Below, piece after piece: positions 42,508 to 52,379 of a stretch of 64,000 bases of DNA; positions within the stretch are counted from its first letter, which is position 1; every line of letters begins with the position of its first letter. Under the pieces are notes generated by a model, which saw nothing but the letters and a program-made list of their open reading frames with translations, was not told the origin of the DNA and ran no database searches. Source of the stretch: Fusobacteria bacterium ZRK30 (GTDB lineage: Bacteria; Fusobacteriota; Fusobacteriia; Fusobacteriales; Fusobacteriaceae); the NCBI GenBank assembly GCA_024628785.1, contig CP102404.1:496001-560000 (forward strand), in the 5' to 3' direction. The translations under genes and the position numbers were made by a program.

Positions 42508-44010
42508 TTAATTTTTTAATTTTTTTATATCTTTTAAGATGTGGTGTCCGCTGCCTTTAACCACAAAGTTTTTTATGTTTTTATCGATTCCTACAATATT
42601 ATTTTTATAAAAAAGAGGTATTATAGGAGCATCTTCCATAATGATAGTTTGAGCTTTCATGAGAAGGTTTTTTCTTTCATCTCCTGTTTTTATTCTAGAG
42701 GTTTCTATAAGGTTGTCGACTTTTTTATTTGCATAAAAAGACCTGTTACCTGCTCCTCCCTTAGATGCCGAATGAAATAAAGGGTAAAGAGCATTGTCTG
42801 CATCTCCTGTACCTGCATTCCATCCAATGATCATTAATTGGTGTTCTCCGTTTCCAGTTTTTTGAATATATGTTCCCCATTCGAGAATATCTATACTGGC
42901 ATCAATTCCAATTTCTTTTAGGTTTGATTGAATGATTTGAGCCGATTGAGTTCTAAGTGGATTTTCATTCACCCAAATATTAATCTTAGTACCTGGAGCT
43001 ATTCCCGCTTCTTTAAGAAGTTGTTTTGCTTTTTTAGGGTTAAAATTATAGTTGTGAATATCTTGATTACTCCCATATACATTGGGGCTGACAAAGGTAT
43101 CTGCGACTATTCCTTTACCATAGAGGGTTACATCGACAATATCATTTTTATTGATGGCATAGCCTATGGCTTCTCTAACTCTTTTATCTGTAAATGGTTC
43201 TTTTTCAACGTTTATTCCAATGTATTCAGTAGATAAACTTGGAGTAACTATCAATTTTAGATTTTTATTATTTTCAACGGTAGTCATATCCACAGGAGCT
43301 ATCCCATATGCAATATCTATTTCTCCTGTTTCTAAACCAATAACTCTATTAGTATTTTCTGGAATAGACCTGAAAATAACTTTCTCTATAGAAGGAGCTC
43401 CTTCAAAATAATCTTTGAATCCAGCAAGAGTAATAAAATCACCCTTACTCCAATTTACAAATTTAAATGGACCAGTTCCTATAGGATTTTGACCAAAGTC
43501 TTTACCTAATTCTAAGGTATATTCTTTATTTAGGATGGAACACAGAGGATGAGTTAAATTAAATAAAAAAGGAGAAAAACTATTATTCATAAAAACTTTT
43601 ACAGTGTACTTATCTACGACCTTTACCTCATTGACTGCTGCTATCATCATCTTACTAGAGGGCATTTTTAACATTCTTTCTAAGCTGAATTTAACATCTT
43701 CAGCAGTCATCTCTGCTCCATTATGGAATTTTATACCCTTACGCAGATAAAATACCCATTCAGTTTCTGTAATTTGTTCCCAAGATTCAGCAAGGGAAGG
43801 AATAATTTCGTTGTATTCATTTGTAGTAACCAGTGTAGAATAAATCTGTTTTGCGACTGCAAGGGAAGGGACATCGTTATAAACTTCAGGATCTAAAGTT
43901 TTGGGGTCAGCACCTTGTGCAACTATTAAAGTAGAAATGTCGGATTCACTTTTATTACCACACCCTACAAGTATAAATAAACCAATTAAACAAAATAAAA
44001 TTTTTTTCAT
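42508..44010 (-). CDS. Family 5 extracellular peptide-binding lipoprotein
   Basis: A 500-residue DppA/OppA-type protein with signal peptide MKKILFCLIGLFILVGCG and lipobox LVGC (Cys17). Family blocks TLDPEVYNDVPSLAVAKQIY, KFHNGAEMTAEDVKFSLERM and a C-terminal DAPIIPLFYKN are present. First gene of the operon with M42 peptidase, the 168-residue protein and cstA; no ABC permease adjoins. Clearly paralogous to 17544-19046 (same length and layout). 44011-44401 upstream is AT-rich and holds only divergent promoter regions. Confidence 0.92.
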   Translation of the reverse strand: MKKILFCLIGLFILVGCGNKSESDISTLIVAQGADPKTLDPEVYNDVPSLAVAKQIYSTLVTTNEYNEIIPSLAESWEQITETEWVFYLRKGIKFHNGAEMTAEDVKFSLERMLKMPSSKMMIAAVNEVKVVDKYTVKVFMNNSFSPFLFNLTHPLCSILNKEYTLELGKDFGQNPIGTGPFKFVNWSKGDFITLAGFKDYFEGAPSIEKVIFRSIPENTNRVIGLETGEIDIAYGIAPVDMTTVENNKNLKLIVTPSLSTEYIGINVEKEPFTDKRVREAIGYAINKNDIVDVTLYGKGIVADTFVSPNVYGSNQDIHNYNFNPKKAKQLLKEAGIAPGTKINIWVNENPLRTQSAQIIQSNLKEIGIDASIDILEWGTYIQKTGNGEHQLMIIGWNAGTGDADNALYPLFHSASKGGAGNRSFYANKKVDNLIETSRIKTGDERKNLLMKAQTIIMEDAPIIPLFYKNNIVGIDKNIKNFVVKGSGHHILKDIKKLKN

Positions 44011-44401
44011 GAGTTATCACATCCTTAAAATAAAATAAATTATTTTATCATATTTTTAAGTTAAGTGCAATTTATTGTTACAAAAGTTTATTTTTTTAGG
44101 ATTTAAAGGAGTGAAAATGTTATATAAAGAATATTTTATTGAGTTTTATTTAATAAAAAAGTATTTCCTCTACTTTAATACCACATTTTTTGTAGTTTAG
44201 ACAATTTTTTCGTGGGAGGGGGTTCAAATTTTTAATAGGTATATTTTAATGGATTTTATTTAAATTGAGTTTTAGAGGCTTTTATTGAAAAAATAAGATA
44301 ATTGATCTATAATGAATATTATTGACTTAAAGTAAGGAATTATAGATTCTTTAAAACTTTATCTTAAAAATATATCCGGCTAGATAAAGGAGGTTTTTTA
44401 T

Positions 44402-45166
44402 TTGTTAGCTGAAGAACGTAAAGAAAAAATAATCCAGATGCTCGAAAAAAACGGGAATATAAAGGTCTCAGATCTGACCAGACTTTTTAATGTTTCCTTA
44501 CAGACAATCAGGAGAGACTTGGAGGTTTTGGAATCAGAGGGCCTCATAAAAAAAGTTTATGGAGGAGCTATCCTGAAAAAAAATAAGATTCAGGATGTCA
44601 CTCACTCTGCTAGAGAAAAAAAATCATTGGCAGAAAAAGATGAGATTGCAGAAATAACTTTAAAACTTATAGAGGAAGGAGATTCTATAGCATTTAATGA
44701 CAGTACCACTAACCTTGCCATAGCAAGAAAAATAAAGGAAAAATTTAAACACCTGACTATTATCTCAAATTCCTTGCTTATTGTAAGTGAACTTTCAAAT
44801 GTAGAAGGATTTAATGTTATCCTTGCGGGAGGAATCTTAAATGCAAAAGAACAGGCATTTTTTGGAGAGATAACTGAAAGAATTCTGGATGAATTTATAA
44901 TAGATAAGGCTTTTATAAGTGTCAGTGGTTTTTCATTGCAAACTGGGGTTACAGATTATCCCTTGGAAGAGGTTCAACTCCAAAAAAAACTTCTGAAAAT
45001 AAGTCAAAAGAGTATTATTATTGCTGACAGCAGTAAGTTGGAATCTACATCTCTTATCAAAGTAAGGGATGCTATAGATGTAGACCTTTTGGTCACCGAC
45101 TCAAATATTGATTCTGAGATTAAGAGTCGTTATGAGAAGGCAGGAATCTCTGTAATCAATCAATAG
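44402..45166 (+). CDS. DeoR-family regulator (paralogue 1)
   Basis: A 254-residue protein with an N-terminal winged helix (VSDLTRLFNVSLQTIRRDLEVLE near 22-44) and a DeoR C-terminal sensor domain of the sugar-phosphate isomerase fold (GDSIAFNDSTTNLAIA near 92). The start is TTG at 44402, 8 bases after AAAGGAGG. About four residues in five are shared with the regulator at 54009, which also has a non-ATG start. The next gene is convergent, so its target is not obvious; it may control both flanking transporter clusters. Confidence 0.9.
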   Translation: MLAEERKEKIIQMLEKNGNIKVSDLTRLFNVSLQTIRRDLEVLESEGLIKKVYGGAILKKNKIQDVTHSAREKKSLAEKDEIAEITLKLIEEGDSIAFNDSTTNLAIARKIKEKFKHLTIISNSLLIVSELSNVEGFNVILAGGILNAKEQAFFGEITERILDEFIIDKAFISVSGFSLQTGVTDYPLEEVQLQKKLLKISQKSIIIADSSKLESTSLIKVRDAIDVDLLVTDSNIDSEIKSRYEKAGISVINQ

Positions 45167-45178
45167 AGTTATTTTATA

Positions 45179-45211
45179 AAAAAAACAGGCTGTATATAAC
45201 AGCCTGTTTTT
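45179..45211. terminator. Bidirectional terminator between DeoR and the ion transporter
   Basis: AAAACAGGCTGT, loop ATATA, ACAGCCTGTTTTT. Confidence 0.85.
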
Positions 45212-45229
45212 ATCTTTGTGATTTATCCT

Positions 45230-46504
45230 TTAGAAATATTTAACGAATAGATAGATATTTGCTATGATTAAGGTCTGAACAGCTATGACTATACCGAACT
45301 TCATAAATTTACCGAAGCTTATCTTACATCCTGCCTTATTGGCTGAATTTATAGCTACGACATTGGTTGCCGATGCTAAGATGGTGATATTTCCTCCTAA
45401 GAGTGATCCCATAGACAGTGCCCACCAAAGAGACATAGTATTTCCCCCTGAAAAAGTAGGGAGCATAAAATGGATGATCTTAGAAACCATAGCTGCATTG
45501 GCTACATTCCCTATAACAGATGTAAAAGCGGCGGAAACCCAAAGCACCATAGCTGCTGCATAGTGCAGGTGACCATCAGCTAACTCTAAAACTTTATCTC
45601 CTACAAGATCTACAATTCCTGTAGCTTCTATCCCCTGTATCAACATGAATAATCCCATAAAGAAAAATAGTGTATCCCATTCTACATGTTTAAAAACTTC
45701 TATAGGTTCCCTTTTGGTTATCAGGATCAATACTACTGCACCAGTAAGAGCCATGATCGCTAATCCCTTGTCGATGAAGTTATTCATCAAAAATCCAAAG
45801 ATTACCAGAGCGAATATAGTAGCAGATTCCTGGAGTAATTTCATGTCCTTTAGGGATCTAGAGGCATCGAGTTCCATTACTCTGGCTTTTAAGTCCCTAG
45901 AGACTATCATCTTTCTACCATACATAAAATAAACTGTGATAAGAAGCACAACCAGTGAAATGATAGCTACCGGAGCTGTATTAATCAGGAAATCATTGAA
46001 ACCAAGTTTACCCTCTGCTCCTATGATAAGCTGGGTAGGGTCACCGATCAATGTAGCTAATCCACCTATATTGGCTGACATTATAAGGGTCATAATATAT
46101 ACAAAGGGGTCTACCTTTAGTTGGTTTGCCAGTAAGATAGATACCGGTGCCATGAGTAAGATAGTAGTTACATTATCCAAAAATGCTGAACATACAGCTG
46201 TAATTACTGCAAGGAGCACAAGTAATGGGAAAGGTTCCCCCTTAACTAGTTGCGCTACCTTTACTGCTAAATATTGAAATACCCCTGTCTCTGAGATGAA
46301 ATGAACTATTATCATCATCCCTACCAGCAGGAGGATGATCTCCAATCTTGAACCAATAGCATGGAGTGCTTCATGCTCATTTATAATTCCTACAAGTGCC
46401 ATGGAAAGACCACCTAAAAGAGTGGCTATGGGACCTGGAACTTTCTCTGTTATTATTAAATAAAATGTTGCTATAAATATAATTAAACCTATTGCTAACT
46501 GCAT
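45230..46504 (-). CDS. ArsB/NhaD-type (ion transporter superfamily) permease
   Basis: A 424-residue membrane protein with about 11-12 spans. FLDNVTTILLMAPVSI near 110 and the matching second-half segment SVIGNVANAAMVSKII near 335 are the two inverted-repeat loops of the ArsB/NhaD/CitM superfamily; MSANIGGLATLIGDPTQLIIG near 142 is highly conserved there. The substrate could be Na+/H+, arsenite or a di/tricarboxylate. It is 19 bases downstream of a PTS-EIIA/CBS protein gene, which suggests control of its activity. Confidence 0.88.
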   Translation of the reverse strand: MQLAIGLIIFIATFYLIITEKVPGPIATLLGGLSMALVGIINEHEALHAIGSRLEIILLLVGMMIIVHFISETGVFQYLAVKVAQLVKGEPFPLLVLLAVITAVCSAFLDNVTTILLMAPVSILLANQLKVDPFVYIMTLIMSANIGGLATLIGDPTQLIIGAEGKLGFNDFLINTAPVAIISLVVLLITVYFMYGRKMIVSRDLKARVMELDASRSLKDMKLLQESATIFALVIFGFLMNNFIDKGLAIMALTGAVVLILITKREPIEVFKHVEWDTLFFFMGLFMLIQGIEATGIVDLVGDKVLELADGHLHYAAAMVLWVSAAFTSVIGNVANAAMVSKIIHFMLPTFSGGNTMSLWWALSMGSLLGGNITILASATNVVAINSANKAGCKISFGKFMKFGIVIAVQTLIIANIYLFVKYF

Positions 46505-46523
46505 CTTTACTTTCCTCCTAAAC

Positions 46524-47447
46524 TTATATATGTAAAACTTTTTTGATTATATGTGATCTTAAAATTGTTCCGTAATATTTTCCCTTTTCAACCACATATA
46601 TTCTGGTAAAGCCTTTATTTACCATGAGCAGGCATATTTCCATTATAGGAGTTTTTCTGTCTACAACTATTGTTTTTTTTCTGTAAATTTCATCGATTGT
46701 GGCTGTTTTTTCATTTTTTAAATATTCCTCGAAGGGTTCCCCTATGGTGAAGAAATCTAAGTCATCCATTACCGATGTATAGTCGGGCATACCATAGGAA
46801 ATTAACTCCCTTTCAGTCATCTCCCCCAAGAAATTTCTATTGTCATCTACTACAGGAAATCCCGGTTTCTCCTCTGTGATAAGCCTTCTTGCTATATTAT
46901 CTAAGGTATCGTCCGGACTCACTGGTTTTATTGTAGGATCCATAACATCTTCAGCAGTGATCTTATTTTCCACCTTTACATCGATATGACTTAAAAGATC
47001 ATATACCTCAGCTTCTGTCTTGGCGTTTTTCAATTTGTCTAAGAGGACCTTATCTTTAACAGCTATCTTGGTGATAGAAGACATGATCTTTAAGATAACT
47101 TTACTCTTTAGAGTTTCGGCTGTGATCATAAAGAAGATCTTTACCTGATCTTTATTTCTCATATCTGCCATCTCACATTCAATAGGTTCTTTCATTATAC
47201 CTATAGAGATAAGGATATCATCATATCCATCCACTCTGGCATGAGGAATAGCTATTCCGCTCCCCATTGCAGTAGAGACCTCGGCCTCTCTGGCAAAAAC
47301 AGATTTTCTTATGAGATCTACAGATTCATTGAATATTTTGTCATTTTTAGCAGTGTTGTCGATCATTTGACCGATAATATCTTCCTTGGTATCTCCCTCT
47401 AAATTTAAGTAGATACACCTAGGATTCAGATAACTTGATAATTTCAT
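46524..47447 (-). CDS. PTS fructose-type EIIA fused to a CBS-domain pair
   Basis: A 307-residue protein. Residues 1-150 form an EIIA(Fru/Ntr) domain with phosphorylatable His69 in AMGSGIAIPHARVD. Residues 166-305 carry two CBS repeats (AEDVMDPTIKPVSPDDTLDNIA.. and KKTIVVDRKTPIMEICLLMVNKGFTRIYVVEKG), which usually bind adenine nucleotides. There is no EIIB or EIIC nearby, and the following gene is an ion transporter. So the protein probably senses PTS phosphorylation and adenylate level and adjusts that transporter; this is inference. Confidence 0.85.
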   Translation of the reverse strand: MKLSSYLNPRCIYLNLEGDTKEDIIGQMIDNTAKNDKIFNESVDLIRKSVFAREAEVSTAMGSGIAIPHARVDGYDDILISIGIMKEPIECEMADMRNKDQVKIFFMITAETLKSKVILKIMSSITKIAVKDKVLLDKLKNAKTEAEVYDLLSHIDVKVENKITAEDVMDPTIKPVSPDDTLDNIARRLITEEKPGFPVVDDNRNFLGEMTERELISYGMPDYTSVMDDLDFFTIGEPFEEYLKNEKTATIDEIYRKKTIVVDRKTPIMEICLLMVNKGFTRIYVVEKGKYYGTILRSHIIKKVLHI

Positions 47448-47561
47448 TTTTTACCTCCAAAATTATTATTCAATATAAATATAATGTTAACATTACTGTA
47501 AATATTTAAACTATGTCAATTATCATAGTGAAAAAATAACTTAAAAATTTTTCACATAAAA

Positions 47562-47604
47562 ACCCCCCCTTAAGGACATATTTACCATGTCTACTTAAAG
47601 GGGG
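47562..47604 (-). terminator. Terminator of the isomerase-like gene
   Basis: AACCCCCCCTTAAGGACA and TGTCTACTTAAAGGGGG form an interrupted stem; in the minus direction GGGG is followed by TTTTTATG. It lies about 33 bases past the stop of the leftward gene. Confidence 0.6.
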
Positions 47605-47636
47605 ATTAAATTAAAAGTGTAAATTAATTTTTTTGA

Positions 47637-48611
47637 TTATCTGCAATATTTATCTCTAAGAGATTTTAAATATTCCGCACTCTTTTTTGCTCCTTCAAAC
47701 TGATCAGCCATCATTTTTTCGATAACTGCATCATCTACAACTTTGTGTGGGAAATAGTAGTCCAATGGTTTGATAAGGTTTCTATCATATGGTGCCTCTC
47801 CTAATTTAAATGCTCCCTCTCCAACTTTATAAATTCCACCTGCTCCAGGCTCTCTTTTAAAGTCTGTACAATATGGGAAACACATCTCCATATTGATTCT
47901 TTTTAATGGAGATTTTTCTACCATTATTTTAAATGCCTTATCTAAGTCGATATTTCCTGTTCCTGCCGGAACACCACAAACTAAATAATCATATTTAGCA
48001 TCTTCATCCTTTACGATTATATGATCCTTAAAATGAGTAGTATATGTATAAGGAGCCATCTTTTCAGCAGCCTCAATAGGATCTTCCCATGCCATCATAG
48101 CATTACCGAAGTCATAGTGAAGTCCTACCCAGTGAGAGTTTACTTCTTTTACGATCTTAATAAGCTCATCAGCAGTTTCATACTCATGATTTTCAAGACC
48201 TACTTGTATTCTGTACTTTTCTAAAACTGGTACTATATCCTTTAAATCTTGAGTAGTTTGCTCATATGCAGCAGCATCAAACTCATCAAATTTGATATAA
48301 GTCCTGATAACGTCTGCTCCGATATGATGAGCTACTCTTACAGCCTTACTAAGTTCTTCATGACTAGTTCCATTACAGTCGATCTCAGCATAAAGGTTAT
48401 ACTTATCGATCTCGGCTCTTACCTTGTCTAAATGCTCTTTATTGTCGTCTCCTAATTGACCTAACTCAGAATCTATTCCCCAGCCTGGAATCATGTTAAG
48501 TTCTACACCTTCAAATCCCATCTCTGCTGCCTTTCTTATAAAATCAAATACATCCATCTTTCCATATTGGAAATACAGGTGAAAACTTTCTGTTTCAATA
48601 CCAATTTTCAT
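47637..48611 (-). CDS. Sugar phosphate isomerase/epimerase-like TIM barrel
   Basis: A 324-residue AP-endonuclease-2 type TIM barrel. The start MKIGIETESFHLYFQ is fixed by AGGAGG 7 bases upstream; 12 more codons upstream are probably not translated. Metal-binding positions expected from the family are seen: Glu in GLENHEYE near 150, Asp-His region HYDFGNAMMAW near 178, HFKDHI near 208 and Glu in NMEMCFPYC near 252. It should isomerise or epimerise a sugar or inositol derivative. A divergent MFS transporter 1.1 kb away may import the substrate. Confidence 0.85.
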   Translation of the reverse strand: MKIGIETESFHLYFQYGKMDVFDFIRKAAEMGFEGVELNMIPGWGIDSELGQLGDDNKEHLDKVRAEIDKYNLYAEIDCNGTSHEELSKAVRVAHHIGADVIRTYIKFDEFDAAAYEQTTQDLKDIVPVLEKYRIQVGLENHEYETADELIKIVKEVNSHWVGLHYDFGNAMMAWEDPIEAAEKMAPYTYTTHFKDHIIVKDEDAKYDYLVCGVPAGTGNIDLDKAFKIMVEKSPLKRINMEMCFPYCTDFKREPGAGGIYKVGEGAFKLGEAPYDRNLIKPLDYYFPHKVVDDAVIEKMMADQFEGAKKSAEYLKSLRDKYCR

Positions 48612-48711
48612 ATTTTTTCCTCCTAAATAATTATTAACTAAAAACAATTTATCATACTTTTACATTTTATTCAACACTTTTTCGTTTCTTTTTGTTACAT
48701 TGTGTTGCTTT

Positions 48712-49575
48712 CTATTGTTTAAGTGGTTCGAAGCCATCCCCTTTTCCCCATACTGAAATAACTGGAGCCATATTAATAAAGGCGTCCTTGTCCATTCTAG
48801 CTACATATTCTTTGATGGCATAAGCTTCCTTTGTAGAACATATAGATATTAATTTAAGCTGGAGAGAATTCGAGTCATTGGAGTTATTCCCGACACTCAC
48901 ACCACGGTGTAAAACTTCTTTAATATATATTTTTACTTCCTCGGTTCTAGACGTTATTATTATAACTTTTACCAATTGTGCCCTCATTCCCATGAGAACA
49001 GAATCTAAGGTTTTCATATAGATAGCCTGCATAACCAAGGCATAGAGGATAGAGTTTAGACCAAAGACGCTTCCGCAGATTATAAGAACCGTTACATCTA
49101 TAACAAAAAGAATCTTTGCTATACTTATATGGGGCAGCAGTAATGTGTTGGTTATCCTGGCCAGGGTATCTGAGCTGCCCTGGGAAAATCCCTCCCTTAA
49201 GACCAGACCGGATCCTATTCCTGTTAAGACTCCATAATAGATACAAACCAGCAGTTTATCTTCTAATATAATGGTGAAAAGATTAAAGAAATCAAAAACC
49301 ATCAAAATTAAAGGGTATGTAAGGGATAGTAAGATTATCTTTAATCCTGCTTTTTTACCTAAAAATTTAAACGCTAAGATAAGGGTAATAAGACATAAAA
49401 GATAATAGATCAAACTATATCTAACCCCTATAATATTTTCTAATGCCAATGAAAGACCGGTAAATCCTCCTACAGTAAGATTATTAGGTTTCAGAATCAC
49501 ATTTACTGAAAAAGCCTGGATAATACAACCTACATAGACAAAAAAATAACTCTTTAAATTATTATTATTTTTCAT
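48712..49575 (-). CDS. YitT family membrane protein (intact)
   Basis: A 287-residue protein with six spans, the N-terminal repeat CIIQAFSVNVILKPNNLTVGGFTGLSLAL, the second repeat REGFSQGSSDTLARITN, and a C-terminal DUF2179 domain (VKVIIITSRTEEVKIYIKEVLHRGVSV...). Function of the family is unknown. It provides the intact reference for the shortened homologue at 35086. Upstream of the isomerase gene in the same direction. Confidence 0.88.
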   Translation of the reverse strand: MKNNNNLKSYFFVYVGCIIQAFSVNVILKPNNLTVGGFTGLSLALENIIGVRYSLIYYLLCLITLILAFKFLGKKAGLKIILLSLTYPLILMVFDFFNLFTIILEDKLLVCIYYGVLTGIGSGLVLREGFSQGSSDTLARITNTLLLPHISIAKILFVIDVTVLIICGSVFGLNSILYALVMQAIYMKTLDSVLMGMRAQLVKVIIITSRTEEVKIYIKEVLHRGVSVGNNSNDSNSLQLKLISICSTKEAYAIKEYVARMDKDAFINMAPVISVWGKGDGFEPLKQ

Positions 49576-49737
49576 TTTTACCTCCTTTTAGATTATAGTT
49601 TCTACATTGCTAACTATATCACCACACAACATTAAATGCAACTTAAAACAACTAAAAATAATAAAAAGCTTTACAAAAACAACATAAACGGTTATAATCC
49701 AATCAAATCGTTTTAAAAAAGTTTTTGGAGGTTAATA

Positions 49738-51012
49738 ATGGAAAGAAAGAGTAATTTTAAAAAATGGTTCACTTTTATTGTTTTAATTATAGGGGGAGGG
49801 TCGATCTATAAATTGTCATCCCTTAAAGATGCATTTTATATCCCAATGCAAGAACATTTTGGTCTCACACACGGACAAATAGGAAATGCCTTATCAATTT
49901 ATTCTACTGTAGCTACTTTTGGTTTTTTATTTGCAATCTATTTCGCAGATAAATTTTCAAAGAAAATAGCCCTGCCTGCATCACTTATTGCAACTGGAAT
50001 TTTAGGAATATATCTGTCAACTTTTCCGGGATACCATGGTATTTTATTAGTTTGGGCATTATTCGGGATCACATGTGATATGATGTACTGGCCTATACTT
50101 CTAAAATCAGTAAAATCCTTGGGAACAGATAAAGAGCAGGGAAGATTATTTGGATTTTTAGAAGCAGGAAGAGGTGTAGTAGATACAATCATCGCTTTTA
50201 CAGCACTGGCAATATTTGCATGGCTTGGAAAAGGAGCTTTTGGTTTGAGAGGGGCTATACTATTCTTCTCAGGAGCTACTATAGTAATAGGAATTATTTC
50301 TTACTTCTGTCTTGAACATGATGCACCGGTAGAGAAGAAAGAGAGTGGACTAAAGGGAGAGTTCCAAGGAGTTATAAAGGCTGTTAAATGTAAGGAAATT
50401 TGGGTTGTATCATTTACAATATTTTCTGTTTATGCGGTATATTGTGGACTTACATACTTCATTCCATTTTTAAAAGATATATATGGATTACCTGTAACAC
50501 TAATAGGAGCTTATGGTATAATAAATCAATATGGATTAAAGATGATCGGAGGTCCAATCGGTGGATTCTTAGCAGACAAGAAGTTTAAATCTCCAAGTAA
50601 GTATTTAAGATTCTCGTTCCTTCTTTCAATAGCAGCTATGATCATATTTATCTTGCTGCCGCATAAATCTATGAATGTATATTTAGGAATGGTATTCACA
50701 CTTGGTTTTGGAACTATTATATTTTCACAAAGAGCTATTTTCTTTGCTCCCATGGGAGAGATCAATATATCTGAGGATATTTCAGGATCAGCAATGGCTA
50801 TCGGAAGTTTTATAGGATACGCTCCTGCAATGTTTACATACTCTATCTATGGAAGTATCTTAGACAAATTTCCTGGCTTTACAGGATATAGAATAGTATT
50901 TTTAATGATGGCAGGTTTTGCTCTCTTAGGATTTATCGTAAGTAGCTATTTGGTAAAATTAATTAATAAAAATTCAAAAACAGCAAAAGAAACAGCAACT
51001 ATATCAAATTAG
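49738..51012 (+). CDS. MFS transporter
   Basis: A 424-residue carrier with 12 predicted spans and a central charged loop (EHDAPVEKKESGLKGEFQ). The conserved MFS loop 2-3 is AIYFADKFSKKIALPASL. Divergent from yitT and the isomerase-like gene, whose promoters share the 160-base gap. A carbohydrate or organic-acid substrate is likely from context, but not identifiable. TTTGGAGG precedes ATG, and an intrinsic terminator follows. Confidence 0.85.
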   Translation: MERKSNFKKWFTFIVLIIGGGSIYKLSSLKDAFYIPMQEHFGLTHGQIGNALSIYSTVATFGFLFAIYFADKFSKKIALPASLIATGILGIYLSTFPGYHGILLVWALFGITCDMMYWPILLKSVKSLGTDKEQGRLFGFLEAGRGVVDTIIAFTALAIFAWLGKGAFGLRGAILFFSGATIVIGIISYFCLEHDAPVEKKESGLKGEFQGVIKAVKCKEIWVVSFTIFSVYAVYCGLTYFIPFLKDIYGLPVTLIGAYGIINQYGLKMIGGPIGGFLADKKFKSPSKYLRFSFLLSIAAMIIFILLPHKSMNVYLGMVFTLGFGTIIFSQRAIFFAPMGEINISEDISGSAMAIGSFIGYAPAMFTYSIYGSILDKFPGFTGYRIVFLMMAGFALLGFIVSSYLVKLINKNSKTAKETATISN

Positions 51013-51015
51013 TTT

Positions 51016-51045
51016 AGAAGCCTGCGGATGTTCTGCAGGCTTTTA
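51016..51045 (+). terminator. Terminator of the MFS gene
   Basis: AAGCCTGC, 9-base loop, GCAGGCTTTTATT. Confidence 0.8.
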
Positions 51046-51196
51046 TTGCCAAAATAGAATATTTAATTTATAATGAACTTTATTAGTTTGAAAAGACTAA
51101 CTATATGAAGTCAAGTAAAAATAGTTAATATATTTTTTAATTGGAATCCTAAAAAATTGCATTACAAAAAAAGTGAGACATTTTAATTTTTTTAAG

Positions 51197-52366
51197 TTAA
51201 CTACAGATGAACTTTTCGCCTGTTTTTAATAAATGAAATATCACTCTTAATAATTTTTTAGCTGTATGACTCATGGCTACTAAGTAATGTTTTCCTTGAG
51301 ATTTTTTTAAATATAAGTATTCTTTAAAAACAGGAACTCTTATACTAACTGTCCTAGCTGCTTGTAATAGTGCCCAACGAAGATATTTAGAGCCTCTTTT
51401 AACCATTCTAGCCATAGTTGCAGTATAATTGCCTGATTGATGAGTTGAAGGGTCTAATCCCGCGAAAGCTAATAATTTTCCAGAATTTGAAAAGTTTTTA
51501 ACATTTCCAATTTCAGATAGAATAATGCTAGCTAAAACATAGGATATTCCTGGAATTGTTAATAATGGTGTTTTAGTTGCTATGACAGCTTCTTTTATTT
51601 TTTTATCTAAAAGATCTATTTCATATTGGATGTTTTGGATTAGCCTTATGCTTTGTTGTAATTCAAAACCAATTGACCATTCGCTTGTACCGATAGAATT
51701 AGTTGCAAGGATTTTAATTTCTTTAGCTTTTTCTTTACCATAGCGCCCATGAGAATTTTTAGATAAGATATTTGTTACCTTTGTTAAATGACCTTTTGAA
51801 AGATCTTTTACTGTAGGAAATTCTAATAATAAAGCATAAGAAGATTTTTGATGTATTGACCAAACTACATTACTTAGCTCAGGGAAAGCAAGATCTAATA
51901 TCCTTGTTACAGATATTTTTAACTTCCCGCGATGATTTACCAACCTATATCTATGTCTTGCTAGTGATTTTAACTCATTTATGTTGTAATCTATAGGTAG
52001 GTAGGAATTAGAATCATCGCTGAAAAGCATTTGAGCTATAATTTGAGCGTCAATTTTATCGGTTTTAGTCTTTCGAAGTGTCATAGCTTTACGATAAAGG
52101 TTTACAGCAAGCGGGTTAAATATTTTTAACTCCAGACTGTTTTTGCGAATGAAATTGATAATATTATTGCCATAATGCCCAGTTGATTCTATTCCTACTT
52201 TTATATTGGAAAAATCATCAGAATATGAAGATAAAACATTTTTAAAAGTTGTAAACCCTTCAAAAGAATTTAGAAAAGAAAATTTTGTTTCAACTATTTC
52301 TTTTGAAGAGTCAAAAATATAGCAATCATGTTTATTTTTAGCAACATCGATACCAACAAAAATCAT
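51197..52366 (-). CDS. IS110-family transposase (DEDD/serine recombinase)
   Basis: A 389-residue protein; start MIFVGIDVAKNKHDCYIF with AAGGAG 7-8 bases upstream. The N-terminal RuvC-like DEDD domain shows Asp in GIDVAKNKHD, Glu in GIESTGHYG and Asp pairs in KTDKIDAQIIAQ. The C-terminal Transposase_20 domain holds PGISYVLASIILSEIG and the catalytic Ser in GLDPSTHQSG. All expected residues are present, so it looks active. Such enzymes use a bridge RNA from the noncoding end. Confidence 0.93.
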   Translation of the reverse strand: MIFVGIDVAKNKHDCYIFDSSKEIVETKFSFLNSFEGFTTFKNVLSSYSDDFSNIKVGIESTGHYGNNIINFIRKNSLELKIFNPLAVNLYRKAMTLRKTKTDKIDAQIIAQMLFSDDSNSYLPIDYNINELKSLARHRYRLVNHRGKLKISVTRILDLAFPELSNVVWSIHQKSSYALLLEFPTVKDLSKGHLTKVTNILSKNSHGRYGKEKAKEIKILATNSIGTSEWSIGFELQQSIRLIQNIQYEIDLLDKKIKEAVIATKTPLLTIPGISYVLASIILSEIGNVKNFSNSGKLLAFAGLDPSTHQSGNYTATMARMVKRGSKYLRWALLQAARTVSIRVPVFKEYLYLKKSQGKHYLVAMSHTAKKLLRVIFHLLKTGEKFICS

Positions 52367-52379
52367 AGTTACCACTCCT

